64,000 nucleotides of DNA from Mesostigma viride (lineage: Eukaryota > Streptophyta > Mesostigmatophyceae > Mesostigmatales > Mesostigmataceae): assembly GCA_009746045.1 (NCBI GenBank), contig RPFO01000389.1, positions 2,377,638 through 2,441,637 on the forward strand, in the 5' to 3' direction. Within the stretch, counting starts at the first letter, position 1, and each line of letters starts with the position of its first letter. The notes beneath the pieces are model-generated. The model ran no database searches. It was not told the DNA's origin and saw nothing but the letters and a program-made list of their open reading frames with translations. The translations under genes and the position numbers were made by a program. Below, piece by piece: positions 52,590 to 64,000 of the stretch.

Positions 52590-54331
52590 GGCCTCAATTG
52601 AGGCCTTTTTTATATTGGGTGTTGCATGCAGCCAAACAACTTTTTTCCAAATATGAGCATAGGCCATGCATTATTATGATTGTTTTGGGGTTGCCAGCAC
52701 TTAACATCAGTCATATAGCCCCAATACCTATTTAATTATGATTTAACAAAACAGGGTGTCGCTGCGGTGGCACCATTTACACAGCATGACCATAGATGCA
52801 AGCAGAAAAAAGGCGGTAGTACTTAGTTCCCTCTGCCTCTTAGGTGTCTTTTGGACCTTTCGAGGTTTCCCCACAACACGGTAAGCATGGCATGACATGG
52901 CATGCTCCCCAAGGGACGCCTCATACACAATTGCACGGCCGGGGCTGTCGCGCAGCACTGCAGGCAGCAACAGCCTGCCATGGGTATTGCACGTAACCAT
53001 GAGGAATCCAAAGCCTCTATTACAAACACGCACAAGGATCATGCATTATAATGATAGGTGTGACCTTCCAAGCGCTTAGCTTCACTCACATAGCCCCAAT
53101 ATCTACGTTGTTACGGTATATTCTGACAGGGGTTTGCTGCCGCGGCAGCAGATGAACAGCACATGGCAAGATATACAAGCATAACTGGACACCATTTGCA
53201 CTGTCTTCTAGACCTCTAGCTTGATTTTAAGCTTTGCAAGGGTTGCCTGAGACATGGCCAGCATGGCAGGAACTGCCATGCTTCTCATGGAAAGCAGACA
53301 CGTCTACACGGCGGGGGCCAGCCGCAGAGCACTGCACGAAGTACTATAACCTGCATTACGTCACAACGGCACTAGGCGCCGATAGGCAGCTAAAAACTGA
53401 CGATATCACAAGCAAATCGATGACATTACCTTTCTACCACCAGGACGCACTTACAGTTCACACCCCTCACACCCGGGATCACTAAGCACGCATATGCGCT
53501 GGCGCTGAACGTGGCTGCATCAGAAAAGCTGTTCAAGCTCGGCGTTTTCAAGTTGTCCGGAAGCGATGCAGCCCGCAAATCTGGCCGGACAGACGCTCCA
53601 TGCGTCGTCCATTGACGTATGAAAGCGGCTGCAGCGGCCTCACCAGCGCTGTTCGCATAATGGCGCTCCCATAGCTGGGGCGCGCGCGCGTTTATTGTCC
53701 GCATCCCAGTTTTTCCTAGCTAAAAACACCCCTTCCTCTACCTACGGATGCACGCCAAAAGGCTCGAAAATAGCCAGCGCCCCTTTAGTCACAGCTGCCC
53801 CAACATCCCCCCCCGCCGTCCCGCTAGTCTCCTTCCCAGCATATCGAAGCACCGGCCTGCTGGCAAGCGCACTATCAACGCCGATTACGCCCCATCTGAA
53901 TTTCACTAACCTGGCATTCAGCACACAAATAACGACCCCACGAATTTATAAATCGACTTTTGACACATTTAGCGGTCGGGCTAGCTTCAAGGATAATTTA
54001 TCTGCCCAACGCGCTCCATACTGCTCGAAATGATGCACGAACGTGGCCATACGGTCCATTTTACTCGAGGCCGCCATGGTCGTGCATTCGTGAAAATTCC
54101 TCGTCCCGTTGCACGAAAGTGGCCAAAATAGGTACTTTTCCACCTCACGTATTTTTCAGTAACCGTCGACCCCTGTCGACCCCAACGGGTCAGGACGCTC
54201 AGCACATGTACCAGATTCGCGCCACTGGGGCCGGACGACCCATAGGACCGGTCCTTCCCGCCAAAATACCGTACTTTGTGAGATCTTGGTAAAAAAGGCC
54301 TCAATTGAGCCAAAAGGCCTCAATTGAGGCC
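52590..54331. mobile_element. 1.7-kb TIR element with palindromic ends inside C pol
   Basis: Splits the C integrase coding region (VYLSR on one side, PFPGHWDTSR on the other). Both ends carry GGCCTCAATTGAGGCCTTTT in inverted orientation (52590-52609 and 54312-54331), itself a palindrome, and the right end has an additional partial copy (54288-54311). No target duplication can be fixed with confidence. The interior has two diverged tandem copies of a unit of about 370 bases (about 52665-53035 and 53036-53400) and no credible ORF. Short patches resemble the element at 3767-5487 (TATAAAT, GACTTTT; GCCGCCATGG). Confidence 0.72.
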
Positions 54332-56134
54332 TCTGGACAAATAGACACTAGCTGTATGTGCTCGCTGTGCATTGTATAGGGCTAGTACCTCAGGTGGATA
54401 AATGCCTGCATGCAATCCATCTGGTGTAATGATCACCCCTTGTGGGGTTTTCATGAGTGGCCTCCTGTTGAGGACTTGGCACAGCCTGGTGGACCACAGA
54501 GCTCTGTCAGCATAGGACCCACTGTCAGCCAGCAGATTACCATCTTCCTTGGCTACAAGGGTTTTCATGGACCTGATAGCCCTTTCAATGATGCCTTGCC
54601 TCTCATGATCTTCTAGCCCTGCCAGATCAATAGCCTCACACCCTGGTTCATTGGCAAGACACGTGAACTGTTGATGCAGTAACAATGCCTCCACAGGGTA
54701 GTACCTGGCCTGAGCAATCAAGAGAGCCCTGAGCAACTGTGTCTTGTCCATGCCAGGTAATGGTTCAATGGTTGTGTACCTTGACCATGCATCTTTAAGT
54801 GCCAAGTAAGATTGTCCTTTTATATGAAAGACATCTCCTACCACCCTGCCCTTGCACTTAGGTGGGGTAGCTACATGCCACTTAGGGGGTTTGGGTGCAT
54901 TGAACTGACAATGCTGGCAGTGGGATCTGACCACCTGGCAAGCACGTCTGAGTGCTGCCCCCCCTATTGCTGCTGCCACCACCTCTGCACTCACTTCATG
55001 CCCATAAAGGAAGTGCAACTGCAAAGCAAGCTCCTGAATACTGATATGAGCATCCTCTGAGGGGGACACTCTACACACCTTGGGAACCATAGATGTGAAG
55101 GTTGGTTTAGAGACATAATCTTCTGAAACCAGCTGTAGCACCTTTCCAGAACTGCTCACTGCTCTGACAGTGGGGCACGCAGATGAAAGAGGTGAAGCAG
55201 GCACACTCAAGCCAGCATGAGAGGGAGACTCACACTTCTTGCCGTAAGGAGGCCGCTTGCAGTCCTTGGGGTCGCCGTGGGGCGGCCCATGGCACTTGTG
55301 GCACAGGACGTCGTGGTCCTTCAGCTCGGGCATGTTCTTGTGGCATGTGTCCCGAAGATGGTACTTCATGCCACAGCGGGTGCACCGCTGAGAAGACTTG
55401 TCCTCCTTGTCCTGCTTGTTGTTGTTATTGTTTTTGTTGTTATTGTTGTTGTTGTTGTTGGTGTTGTTGTTGCTGGAGCTGCCCCCCTTGGAGGGGGACT
55501 GCCCCTTACCCTTGCCCTTGCCCCAGCCCCTGCCCTTGCCCTTGCCCTTGCCCTTGCCCTTGCCCTTGCCCTTGCCGTTAAACATCTGTCCCAGCAGGGA
55601 CTTCACCTCTGCCATGGTGACAGGCCTCTTGCTCCTATCCTCCCTCTCCCTATCCTCCTCCTCCTGGCCCTCCCCCCTGACCCTCTTTACAGAGGTGCCC
55701 ATGGCCCCCTGGCTGAGGGGGGCCAGGGCCAGCTTGATATAATCCAATGCCTCCTTCATGTCCTCCCAGTACTTTGCCATTCCTGTTGCAAGCATAGCGT
55801 AGGTGTTTTTGTCAAGTTTTAGTTTCTCCAGGAATGCATGCAGCAAGAACTTGTGATCTAGCTGCTGGACATCAGGACGGGCTTTGATGGCTAGCTCATA
55901 TTTCTTGGTCTCAGCCACATAGTCTACGGAGGTGACCCTGTATTCCTCTACCCACCTGAATGCCCCATACATATCCACAGATGAGGGGGTGGAGAGGAGG
56001 TCAGTTAGCTCCTCCATGAAGCCCTCCCAGACTGCCCTAGCCTGTGTGTCCTGCCACCTGGGATACCTACGCTGGAAGACAAGGATGAGATTCTGAATCT
56101 GAGAGGAAGACTGATGGTAAAAATCCCCCTGCAT
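54320..56134 (-). CDS. gag-pol: Gag-integrase fusion of C (N-terminal part of Gag-Pol)
   Basis: From the ATG at 56134, about 600 residues before the insertion; the last four codons are insertion sequence. An N-terminal capsid-like helical region (WEGFMEELTDLLS, MYGAFRWVEEYRV) is followed by a coiled acidic/basic stretch, GKGKGK and poly-Asn linkers, and two zinc knuckles (CTRCGMKYHLRDTC; then CHKCHGPPHGDPKDC). Integrase follows without any stop: LHFLYGH and CQHC form the HHCC finger, VGDVFHIKG is the first catalytic Asp, and GIIERAIRSMK is the Glu. The second catalytic Asp position reads His (54674-54676). Gag and Pol are thus one frame in C. Confidence 0.83.
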   Translation of the reverse strand: MQGDFYHQSSSQIQNLILVFQRRYPRWQDTQARAVWEGFMEELTDLLSTPSSVDMYGAFRWVEEYRVTSVDYVAETKKYELAIKARPDVQQLDHKFLLHAFLEKLKLDKNTYAMLATGMAKYWEDMKEALDYIKLALAPLSQGAMGTSVKRVRGEGQEEEDREREDRSKRPVTMAEVKSLLGQMFNGKGKGKGKGKGKGKGRGWGKGKGKGQSPSKGGSSSNNNTNNNNNNNNKNNNNNKQDKEDKSSQRCTRCGMKYHLRDTCHKNMPELKDHDVLCHKCHGPPHGDPKDCKRPPYGKKCESPSHAGLSVPASPLSSACPTVRAVSSSGKVLQLVSEDYVSKPTFTSMVPKVCRVSPSEDAHISIQELALQLHFLYGHEVSAEVVAAAIGGAALRRACQVVRSHCQHCQFNAPKPPKWHVATPPKCKGRVVGDVFHIKGQSYLALKDAWSRYTTIEPLPGMDKTQLLRALLIAQARYYPVEALLLHQQFTCLANEPGCEAIDLAGLEDHERQGIIERAIRSMKTLVAKEDGNLLADSGSYADRALWSTRLCQVLNRRPLMKTPQGVIITPDGLHAGIYPPEVLALYNAQRAHTASVYLSRGLN

Positions 56135-56172
56135 GAGAGACCCAAACCAGTTCTTGACATTCAGTTCCTCCC

Positions 56173-57897
56173 TTAAGCCAGCTGGAGAGAGAGAAGTACA
56201 TGATTCCCCTGCTCCCTAGTATGTCCTTCAGGCAACCCCCTGACATTGATCCTATCCACAGGACGGTTTTCATTGTATGTGGGCCACCTGGAGGGGGATG
56301 CAGGGGGAGAGGGAGAAGATGGGGTTGCTGCTGCAGCATTCACAGGAGAGACATGCTGAGAGAGAGATGCTACTTGAGTGAGCTGAGCAGGAGGGGCAAG
56401 CATGGGCTGCGTAGGATGGGTAGGCAACATAGGGGTGGGCTGGGTGGGGGTGTGAGTATGTGTGACTTCCCGCCTCCTGCTGCGGGCCTCCTCCCAGTCA
56501 TGGAAGGTGGGAGAGAGTGACACGTCATCGTCAGTAGGGTTAGTAAAATCATGATGCAGCCAGGTAGGCAACCACCTACCCGCCCCGGTCATGATGGCAT
56601 TGTGCAGGAGCTCCAGGCGTCGCACCAGGCGAAGCCTGTCACCCTGCACCCTCCTCCCTGAGAGGAGGGCCTGCAGGGCAGGCAGCAAGGCGTCACACAC
56701 CCTACGTGTGTCCTCGTGGAGGTTGGGCAAGCCCAGTAAGTGCGTGATAATCGCACACACCAGACTGCCCGCCTCCGCGATGTGCAGCTGCTGACTCCTG
56801 TCAGCCAGCCCGCGGAAGGAGGCTGTGGCAGCCTGAATGGCCCGCCACACAGGCGCATCCCCCAAGGTGATGAAGTCCCGGCCTTCCAGATCACCTTCCA
56901 GCCTTGCCGGCTGCTGCTCCGCCAGGGTGGGACCCTCGAGTCCCCCCGGCCCTGCCAAGGCCTTGTCCCTGCGGCGTCTGGAGGTGGTCTGCCCCCCAGA
57001 GCCGCTGGAGGTGCCAGTGACACCCTCCATGGGAGTTTCCTCCCCCGCTGGCGCCGGAGGCGCCGGCGGCGCTGCCGGGGTCCCTGCGACCCCGGGAGCT
57101 GTCGTCGCCGCCGGGGTCCCTGCAACCCCGGTGGCCTCCTCAGCCACCTGGCCCCCCACGCTGGGCGGGGGAGCCGGCTGCTGAGGCTGGACCCTCTGCC
57201 CTGCCAGAGGGTCCTGGGTGGTTACACCACCCATTGGTGTGGTAGGGGCGACTGCCGCCCCGCGCTCCGTCGCAGGCGGCATCGCAGCCGCCTCGCACCC
57301 CGCATCCCCCCAGCCAACTGGCGTGACTTGGGGCCACGCAGGCAGCGGGGTCAGCGCGATCTCCTGCTTGGCCACCACGCGCAGCGCATCTCTCTGACGC
57401 TGCCTGGATGCCCACTGATCCACTGTGCCCGGATTGTGCCTCGGCCTGTTGGCAAAGCACCACATCCAGACCGCCACCTGGATCAGATTGAACTGCATCC
57501 GTAAACGACGCTCGATCATTGATTGAACCCGATGAACATCGATCGCGTGCGTCGGCTTGTCAACAGTCAACTGAAACCGCTGACGAATGATCCAGCCATT
57601 CACTGAGATGAACGCTGGAATATCATCTTCCCCGAGGGGGAGACGATGTGGCAGAAGCCCGAAATCTACGGGCAACGGAACATGCGCACCATATCGATCA
57701 ATGTCCAGGATGGCCATTTGGCGGCCCACCGAGAGGTTACCAGACGTCGCCGGCGTCTGGGAAGAAAGCTCTGTCGAGGTCCGCGGCCTCGTGGGCGGCA
57801 CCTCCCCGTCCTCTTCCGAGGAATCGCTTCGTTCACGACCCCCATCACCTGCGATGGGGGTGTCACGTGCCCGGGGGCCCTGCCCCCCGGGTGCCAT
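56173..57897 (-). CDS. ORF1 protein of C, unknown family
   Basis: 574 residues from the first in-frame ATG at 57897; the frame is open much further upstream, through the leader into the LTR, without an ATG. The N-terminus is Ser/Arg/Pro-rich. A compact region GRQMAILDIDRYGAHVPLPV to QVAVWMWCFANRP (about residues 85-190) looks folded. A Pro/Ala/Gly-rich linker follows, then a helical segment (RGLADRSQQLHIAEAG, RRLELLHNAIMTG) and a Thr/Pro-rich tail. It occupies the place of ORF1 in A, B and B'. I cannot show sequence homology by eye beyond a similar helical Ala/Leu-rich pattern. No known domain is recognised. It ends 38 bases before gag. Confidence 0.65.
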   Translation of the reverse strand: MAPGGQGPRARDTPIAGDGGRERSDSSEEDGEVPPTRPRTSTELSSQTPATSGNLSVGRQMAILDIDRYGAHVPLPVDFGLLPHRLPLGEDDIPAFISVNGWIIRQRFQLTVDKPTHAIDVHRVQSMIERRLRMQFNLIQVAVWMWCFANRPRHNPGTVDQWASRQRQRDALRVVAKQEIALTPLPAWPQVTPVGWGDAGCEAAAMPPATERGAAVAPTTPMGGVTTQDPLAGQRVQPQQPAPPPSVGGQVAEEATGVAGTPAATTAPGVAGTPAAPPAPPAPAGEETPMEGVTGTSSGSGGQTTSRRRRDKALAGPGGLEGPTLAEQQPARLEGDLEGRDFITLGDAPVWRAIQAATASFRGLADRSQQLHIAEAGSLVCAIITHLLGLPNLHEDTRRVCDALLPALQALLSGRRVQGDRLRLVRRLELLHNAIMTGAGRWLPTWLHHDFTNPTDDDVSLSPTFHDWEEARSRRREVTHTHTPTQPTPMLPTHPTQPMLAPPAQLTQVASLSQHVSPVNAAAATPSSPSPPASPSRWPTYNENRPVDRINVRGLPEGHTREQGNHVLLSLQLA

Positions 57898-58163
57898 AGC
57901 GGACGAGCCGCCAGTGGCAAACGGGCGTCCTCTCGCCAGCCCCCGGGCGCCGGCCCCCACCTGCGGGGTCCGACGCCGTGGGTGATCGGCGACCACCGTG
58001 CGGAAGGTGACGTTGGGCGTCACCCTCGGTGCCTCGGTGGCGGAGGGCGAGCCCTCCGGCGAGAGGCGGGGGGATGTGCGCCTGGTAGGCGCCTTCCCCT
58101 TGTTGTTGTTGTCCTTTCCGTTGTCGTTGGAAGCCTTTTTTTTTTTGTTGTAGAAAAAAAAAT

Positions 58164-58177
58164 CTTTTTTCAGTCCA
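58164..58177 (-). promoter_or_regulatory. Putative primer-binding site of C
   Basis: On the sense strand TGGACTGAAAAAAG starts immediately after the 5' LTR. PBS sequences normally begin TGG because they pair with the CCA end of a tRNA. The matching tRNA is not identified. Confidence 0.45.
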
Positions 58178-58637
58178 AGTTGGAATGCGTCTAGAGACGA
58201 AGGACAACTGTCGAAAGCTGGAAATGAGAATGACGATTGTATTAGCAATAATACAAGGAATGTGGTGAAAGCTTGAGGGCTCAGAATGGAACGTCTGGGC
58301 AAACTCGGGTGCTGCGGCACTCCCCAGTGCTACGCCTATATGCCTATGGCAGTGCTCACTGCAGCACCTGCCAGTGGGCAACTGTACACTGCAATGCCAT
58401 GCGACCACGTCACTAGCAACCAGCTAGCACTCGGCCCGTCAGACCCGGCTACACCGGATCTGGCGGGTCGAGCTAGCGCCTAGGAACAGTCTGGCACTAA
58501 CTGCACGTCAGTCCACATGACGCCTCAGTACCGTACGCCCTGCCGTACAGTACTGATGTGTCCCGCTCAGCCGCGGTAGGCAATACGCGGCGCGCAGGCC
58601 GGAAATCCGTGTGTCAGCCTAAGCATCGCATCTAACT
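58178..58637 (-). repeat. 5' LTR of C
   Basis: The same 460-bp sequence as 48379-48838. Near-identity of the two LTRs indicates a recent insertion. The LTR overlaps open frames that lack ATG starts; they are not counted as genes. Confidence 0.92.
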
Positions 58638-58886
58638 AATGGTGATGATAGAGAGTAATGGTAACGACAATGCACGAAAAATTTACCAGCATGGCAACTT
58701 GTCTCCTTCGTCGAATTGTCAGTCGAAAAGGTGGCCTTCACGTCAGTGCTGCCGTATATGGAGAAGGTCTCAAGGCGCGTTTGCCACTTGGTGTAACTCC
58801 GAGCCTTGAAAGTCTTGGAGAAAGCACCCGGGCAGTTCACGGTGCGTAAAGTCATGGCAGGTGGGCGGATAGAGGCCGTGAGCTCT

Positions 58887-59916
58887 TCAGGCCTGGTCCA
58901 CGGGCGCCTCCGCCCAAGGGCGCTGGGAGTCGTACGTAGCCATCGAAGGAGATGCGCTGCCGACAGCTTGGAATACACTACGGGTCGTTGCAGTGGACGC
59001 CCCGGCAAAAGTCTGAAACGAAAAAAGATGACAAGATATAAAATCATCCATACTAATAACTAAGTAAGCAACCATTCCGTCTAAAGCGAAACAATTTATC
59101 ACATCATAAGTAGAGGCCAGCTGGCAGCAAAACAATCTAAGAATAATTCTCATGACGACCAATTCCCCAATGACCGTGACTTCAGATAAGAAACAGAATA
59201 AATTGTTTTGGGTATCTTATAAGAGCAATAATTGCACGCCCTCAACGTAAACTATGTCCATGCCCGCCACTCACGTACTGATATCACGTATATCAATATA
59301 ACTAATGTGGAAGCTATAGCCGTTTGTAGCTCAGCAATAATTGAAGTCCGGAATTCGAGACGTATAGTACGCATAAATGTTAACCCATGGTCCGCCAGCA
59401 CTTTTTTTGGTTTTTTGACCCCTGAAAATGAAAAAAATCATAACTCCTAGACCACAACTCCAAATACCCTCAACCCCGGTACTAGGAATATCTACACTTC
59501 AAGGGCTTTCAGAATATGCAATAATACCATTGGTATATCGGCGGACCATGGGGGTATAATTCTAGAACGGAGGGATAACTTGCCTGCGATGCCGTGGCCC
59601 TGGAGAAGAAGGACTCTAGCTTGGTCTGCTTGGCCGTGGGCTTCGCAGCCTTCTCCCGCTCCCACGTTAGCATGTTTCGAGTGTGACATGCGTCCGATAA
59701 ATGCTGTCGCAACGCACCGATGCGGTAGGGTTTCCTCATCGTCACTCTCTTCTTCTCGTCATGCCTGCAGGCTCGGCACTCAGCCCACATCCCGTCCTTA
59801 TCTAGCTCCAAGAAAGCGTAGTCTTCAGTAACTCTCCGCTCGTCACCATTCCATATCTCATCTGGCCAGCCGGCTACATCGGCCTCGCCCTCTTCTTCCA
59901 CGTTTGAGGTCGACAT
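58887..59916 (-). CDS. BED-type zinc-finger protein, two exons (predicted)
   Basis: Exon 1 runs from ATG 59916 to 59584 (111 codons): an acidic N-terminus, then WAECRACRHDEKKR and LRQHLSDACHTRN, a Cx2C...HxxxxC BED-like finger, then KQTKLESFFSRATA, a phrase common in transposase-derived BED proteins. The exon ends CAG followed by GCAAGT, which fits a GC-AG intron. A strong acceptor (TTTTTTCGTTTCAG) precedes 59012; splicing in phase 0 adds 41 codons (TFAGASTATTRSV to APVDQA) and a TGA at 58887-58889. The result is about 152 residues with no transposase core. It could be a domesticated or truncated transposase gene. The second exon is less certain than the first. Confidence 0.48.
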
Positions 59917-61277
59917 AGCTTAGTTATCCGACATAGCGAGTGGCCGAGTTCCCGCGTGCACAACTCCGCCGCCCTAGCAATTTGTCTTGGTTGCTGCGTT
60001 TGCCTTCTTCCATATAGCGCGTTGGGGGGGGGCATATGGGGGCCGGCAGTCGGCGCACCGGTGGCGGCGCCCCAGGGGGGCGCTAGCATACTGGGGGCCA
60101 GCACGTTTCATTCCGGCGGTTGGCATCGGACCCTGAGTTCAATATGGGGGCCGGACATTTCGACCTGGCGGTGGCGGTACTGGGCCCCCAAATAGCATGG
60201 CTGTATGTCACTAGTCCTGATGCATACAGTACCGTAGTTTCCCCCTGGTTTCCCCATGTTTTGTTTCCCCCATCCATGGTTTTGGTTTTCCCACTCTACA
60301 GGTAGTTTTCCCGCCACTAGTTGCCTAACTGCCAGCGCATGTCCACAGCGTGGGACAAGTGCACACTAGAAACTTCGTAACCGACCCCCTCGCGCGTGTG
60401 TTCAAAGTTGTATGATTGTGCGTGAGAGGGGTGAGTGTGTGTGGGGGAGTGGGGGGGAGTTTGTTCAAAGTGTGTGAGGTGTGGGTTGTCAGCATAAGGC
60501 CCGATGCGGGTGCCCTCAGCAGCCATTCCCGAGCAGGGAACGTGATAGACTTCTCCTTAAAAAGCAAGACTTCTCCTTCAAAGTCCTCGGCCAACCATCA
60601 GAGCCTCTCATAGCCTCCCAGGGACTGCCCAGGGACCCGGCCGGACGCGCCAGGGCTTCCCGGGGCCTACGGGGCGGGCCACCAGCGCCCGGCCGGTTGC
60701 CAACGGCTCGACACGTGGCGCTCTCCGCTTGGGGTGCAGCCGGCGACTGGCGCGGTCTGTCAAAGCGGGGCCGCGGGGGTCACTCACGTAGTTTCTAGCA
60801 GCCAAATTCCCTGCGATCACTGTGATTCCTTTTTGCCTGGTACCACTCGCAGATTTGACCGTCAGATATTCGGCCCGTCAGTCTGAACCGTCGGATCTCA
60901 GGTTCGAAATAAAAGTATGACACTTTTGAAATGTTTGTGGTTTTTGGGAAACTACTGTACGGAAAAGGTGGCGCCCTGGCGCGGTCGTATGCGTGCTCGG
61001 GCCATGCGGCCCTCGTGACTACAAGTCGGCCCTCGTGACCACAAAGCGCTGGTCCCACTCGTGTCCAGTGACACAAGCTACACCTGCCCAACGCAGAAAT
61101 GCTTACACGTGCGCAGAAATGCTGGGCAATCACGCTGCCACTTGGGACGATGCGGAAGGCGATGAATGTAGGAAAGGACGAGCTGGCGCCTGGCGGGCAT
61201 AGGATTCAGAACGATGGAATAAATAAAGGACCGAGATGACCAAATTCTTGACCGCTCCCTTCCTGCCAACTAGCGAG
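59917..61277. other. Intergenic region / putative upstream region of the dehydrogenase
   Basis: Contains a GC-rich stretch with GGGGGCC motifs (60020-60190), GT/GGGGA-rich tracts (60420-60490) and GC-rich sequence to 60790. An AT-rich GAATAAATAAAGG lies near 61219, about 55 bases before the chosen start of the dehydrogenase, and could be a TATA-like element. Several short open frames exist on both strands, but none shows recognisable motifs. Confidence 0.5.
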
Positions 61278-63514
<2,237 letters not shown>

Positions 63515-64000
63515 GTGAGTGGGCGGTGGTGGCATTGAGAGGAGGTTGTCAGCTGCGACAGTTACTAGAACTACAGTCACTGGCAGGTCCTGTGTGTGCT
63601 CTCAGTGCAATGTCCTGTTCGTGGCTCCGTGAGGAGATCATCAGCAGTGACGGTTGCTAGCGGTGGCAATTGCGGTATATCCGGCTGTACGGCAACTTGT
63701 TGCGGAAACACTTGCAGAAACACTTGCGAACACACCGTGTTATATACCAGCAGCGGATGCATCTGTTTTATCGTCTATGCTAGCATCGTCACTGCACACC
63801 TTGCCATCGGTCGTCCTATCCGCTGGCACTGTCACCCGTGGCCTTATGCCTTGCTTCCGCTCGTGCAGACTCTTTCCACCGCATGGACCCCTCTGCTGTA
63901 GCTGGCTATTATTTGCTTCTGTAGCTGGCTATTATTTGCTTCTGTACCTGGTTATTATTTGCTTCTGTGTGTGGCTATTATTTGCGTCTGTATGTGGCTA
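63515..64000 (+). other. Start of intron 2 with a 24-bp tandem repeat at the window edge
   Basis: Begins GTGAGTGGG. No continuation of the SDR reading frame is seen downstream, so the next exon is outside the window. From about 63897 to the end there are four to five copies of a unit of about 24 bases of the form GTAGCTGGCTATTATTTGCTTCT, with small variations. Confidence 0.7.

Larger units (their letters stand above)
48379..58637 (-). mobile_element. LTR retrotransposon C (copia-related, full length)
   Basis: Minus-strand element of about 10.3 kb bounded by 460-bp LTRs (48379-48838 and 58178-58637). In sense order it has a 5' LTR, a primer-binding-like TGGACTG, ORF1 (57897-56173), a gag-integrase frame (56134-54320), a DNA-element insertion (52590-54331), the remainder of pol (52589-49949), a 3' UTR, a purine tract and a 3' LTR. 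Possible 5-base flanks are GATGG (48374-48378) and AATGG (58638-58642), four of five matching. Architecture and motifs parallel element A. Confidence 0.9.

Noticed and set aside
52743-54313. Short frames within the C-internal TIR element
   Set aside because: They are small, unsupported by motifs and interrupted; the interior is better explained as a non-coding tandem duplication.

Overview
The window looks like a repeat-rich nuclear segment of a eukaryotic, probably green-lineage, alga. The evidence is a spliced gene for a plastid-targeted short-chain dehydrogenase with GT-AG introns near the right end, AATAAA polyadenylation signals, kilobase-scale micro- and minisatellites, and nested eukaryotic transposons. 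The species cannot be named from sequence alone. Only two genes look like host genes or host-like exons: a BED-finger exon pair (58.9-59.9 kb, minus) and the dehydrogenase (61.3 kb to beyond 63.5 kb, plus). Almost everything else is mobile DNA.

Layout. 1-9052: retrotransposon A1 (plus; ORF1, gag, pol), with pol split by a 1.7-kb inverted-repeat DNA element. 9053-16811: A2, an almost identical copy on the minus strand, forming a palindrome with A1 of about 7.3 kb per arm. 16812-19107: a truncated minus copy (A2'). 19108-26788: A3 on the plus strand with its downstream terminal-repeat block. 26789-29137: 5' part of a divergent relative (B'). 29138-45634: relative B, split by a 3.2-kb hAT transposon (30967-34175, 8-bp target duplication) and by an 8-kb TA-flanked pogo-like element (36116-44110). 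The 8-kb element carries a helix-turn-helix ORF, several satellites and a LINE tail; B has also lost most of pol. 45635-48289: a 5'-truncated LINE inside an unusual telomere-like (TAAGGG)n array. 48379-58637: retrotransposon C (minus) with near-identical 460-bp LTRs, split by a second inverted-repeat element. 58.9-64 kb: host-like genes.

How the retroelements work. A, B, B' and C share one plan: an extra ORF1 with no recognised domain, then a Gag with CCHC knuckle(s), then a copia-type Pol. The RNase H and reverse transcriptase are copia-like. However, in both A and C the aspartic protease lies after integrase (INT-PR-RT-RNH), whereas Ty1/copia is PR-INT-RT-RNH and Ty3/gypsy is PR-RT-RNH-INT. 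The protease active site is DTN/DTQ instead of DTG, and the RT catalytic box is HGDD instead of YVDD. Gag and Pol lie in one frame separated by a single stop codon in A and B, and are fused in C. This appears to be a distinctive lineage of copia-related elements and is the strongest novelty candidate here.

Cautions. Many frameshifts in A2 and A3 are shared single-base indels within inverted copies, so duplication or a fold-back assembly artefact must be excluded. LTR boundaries of A and B are approximate because no copy has both ends cleanly flanked.
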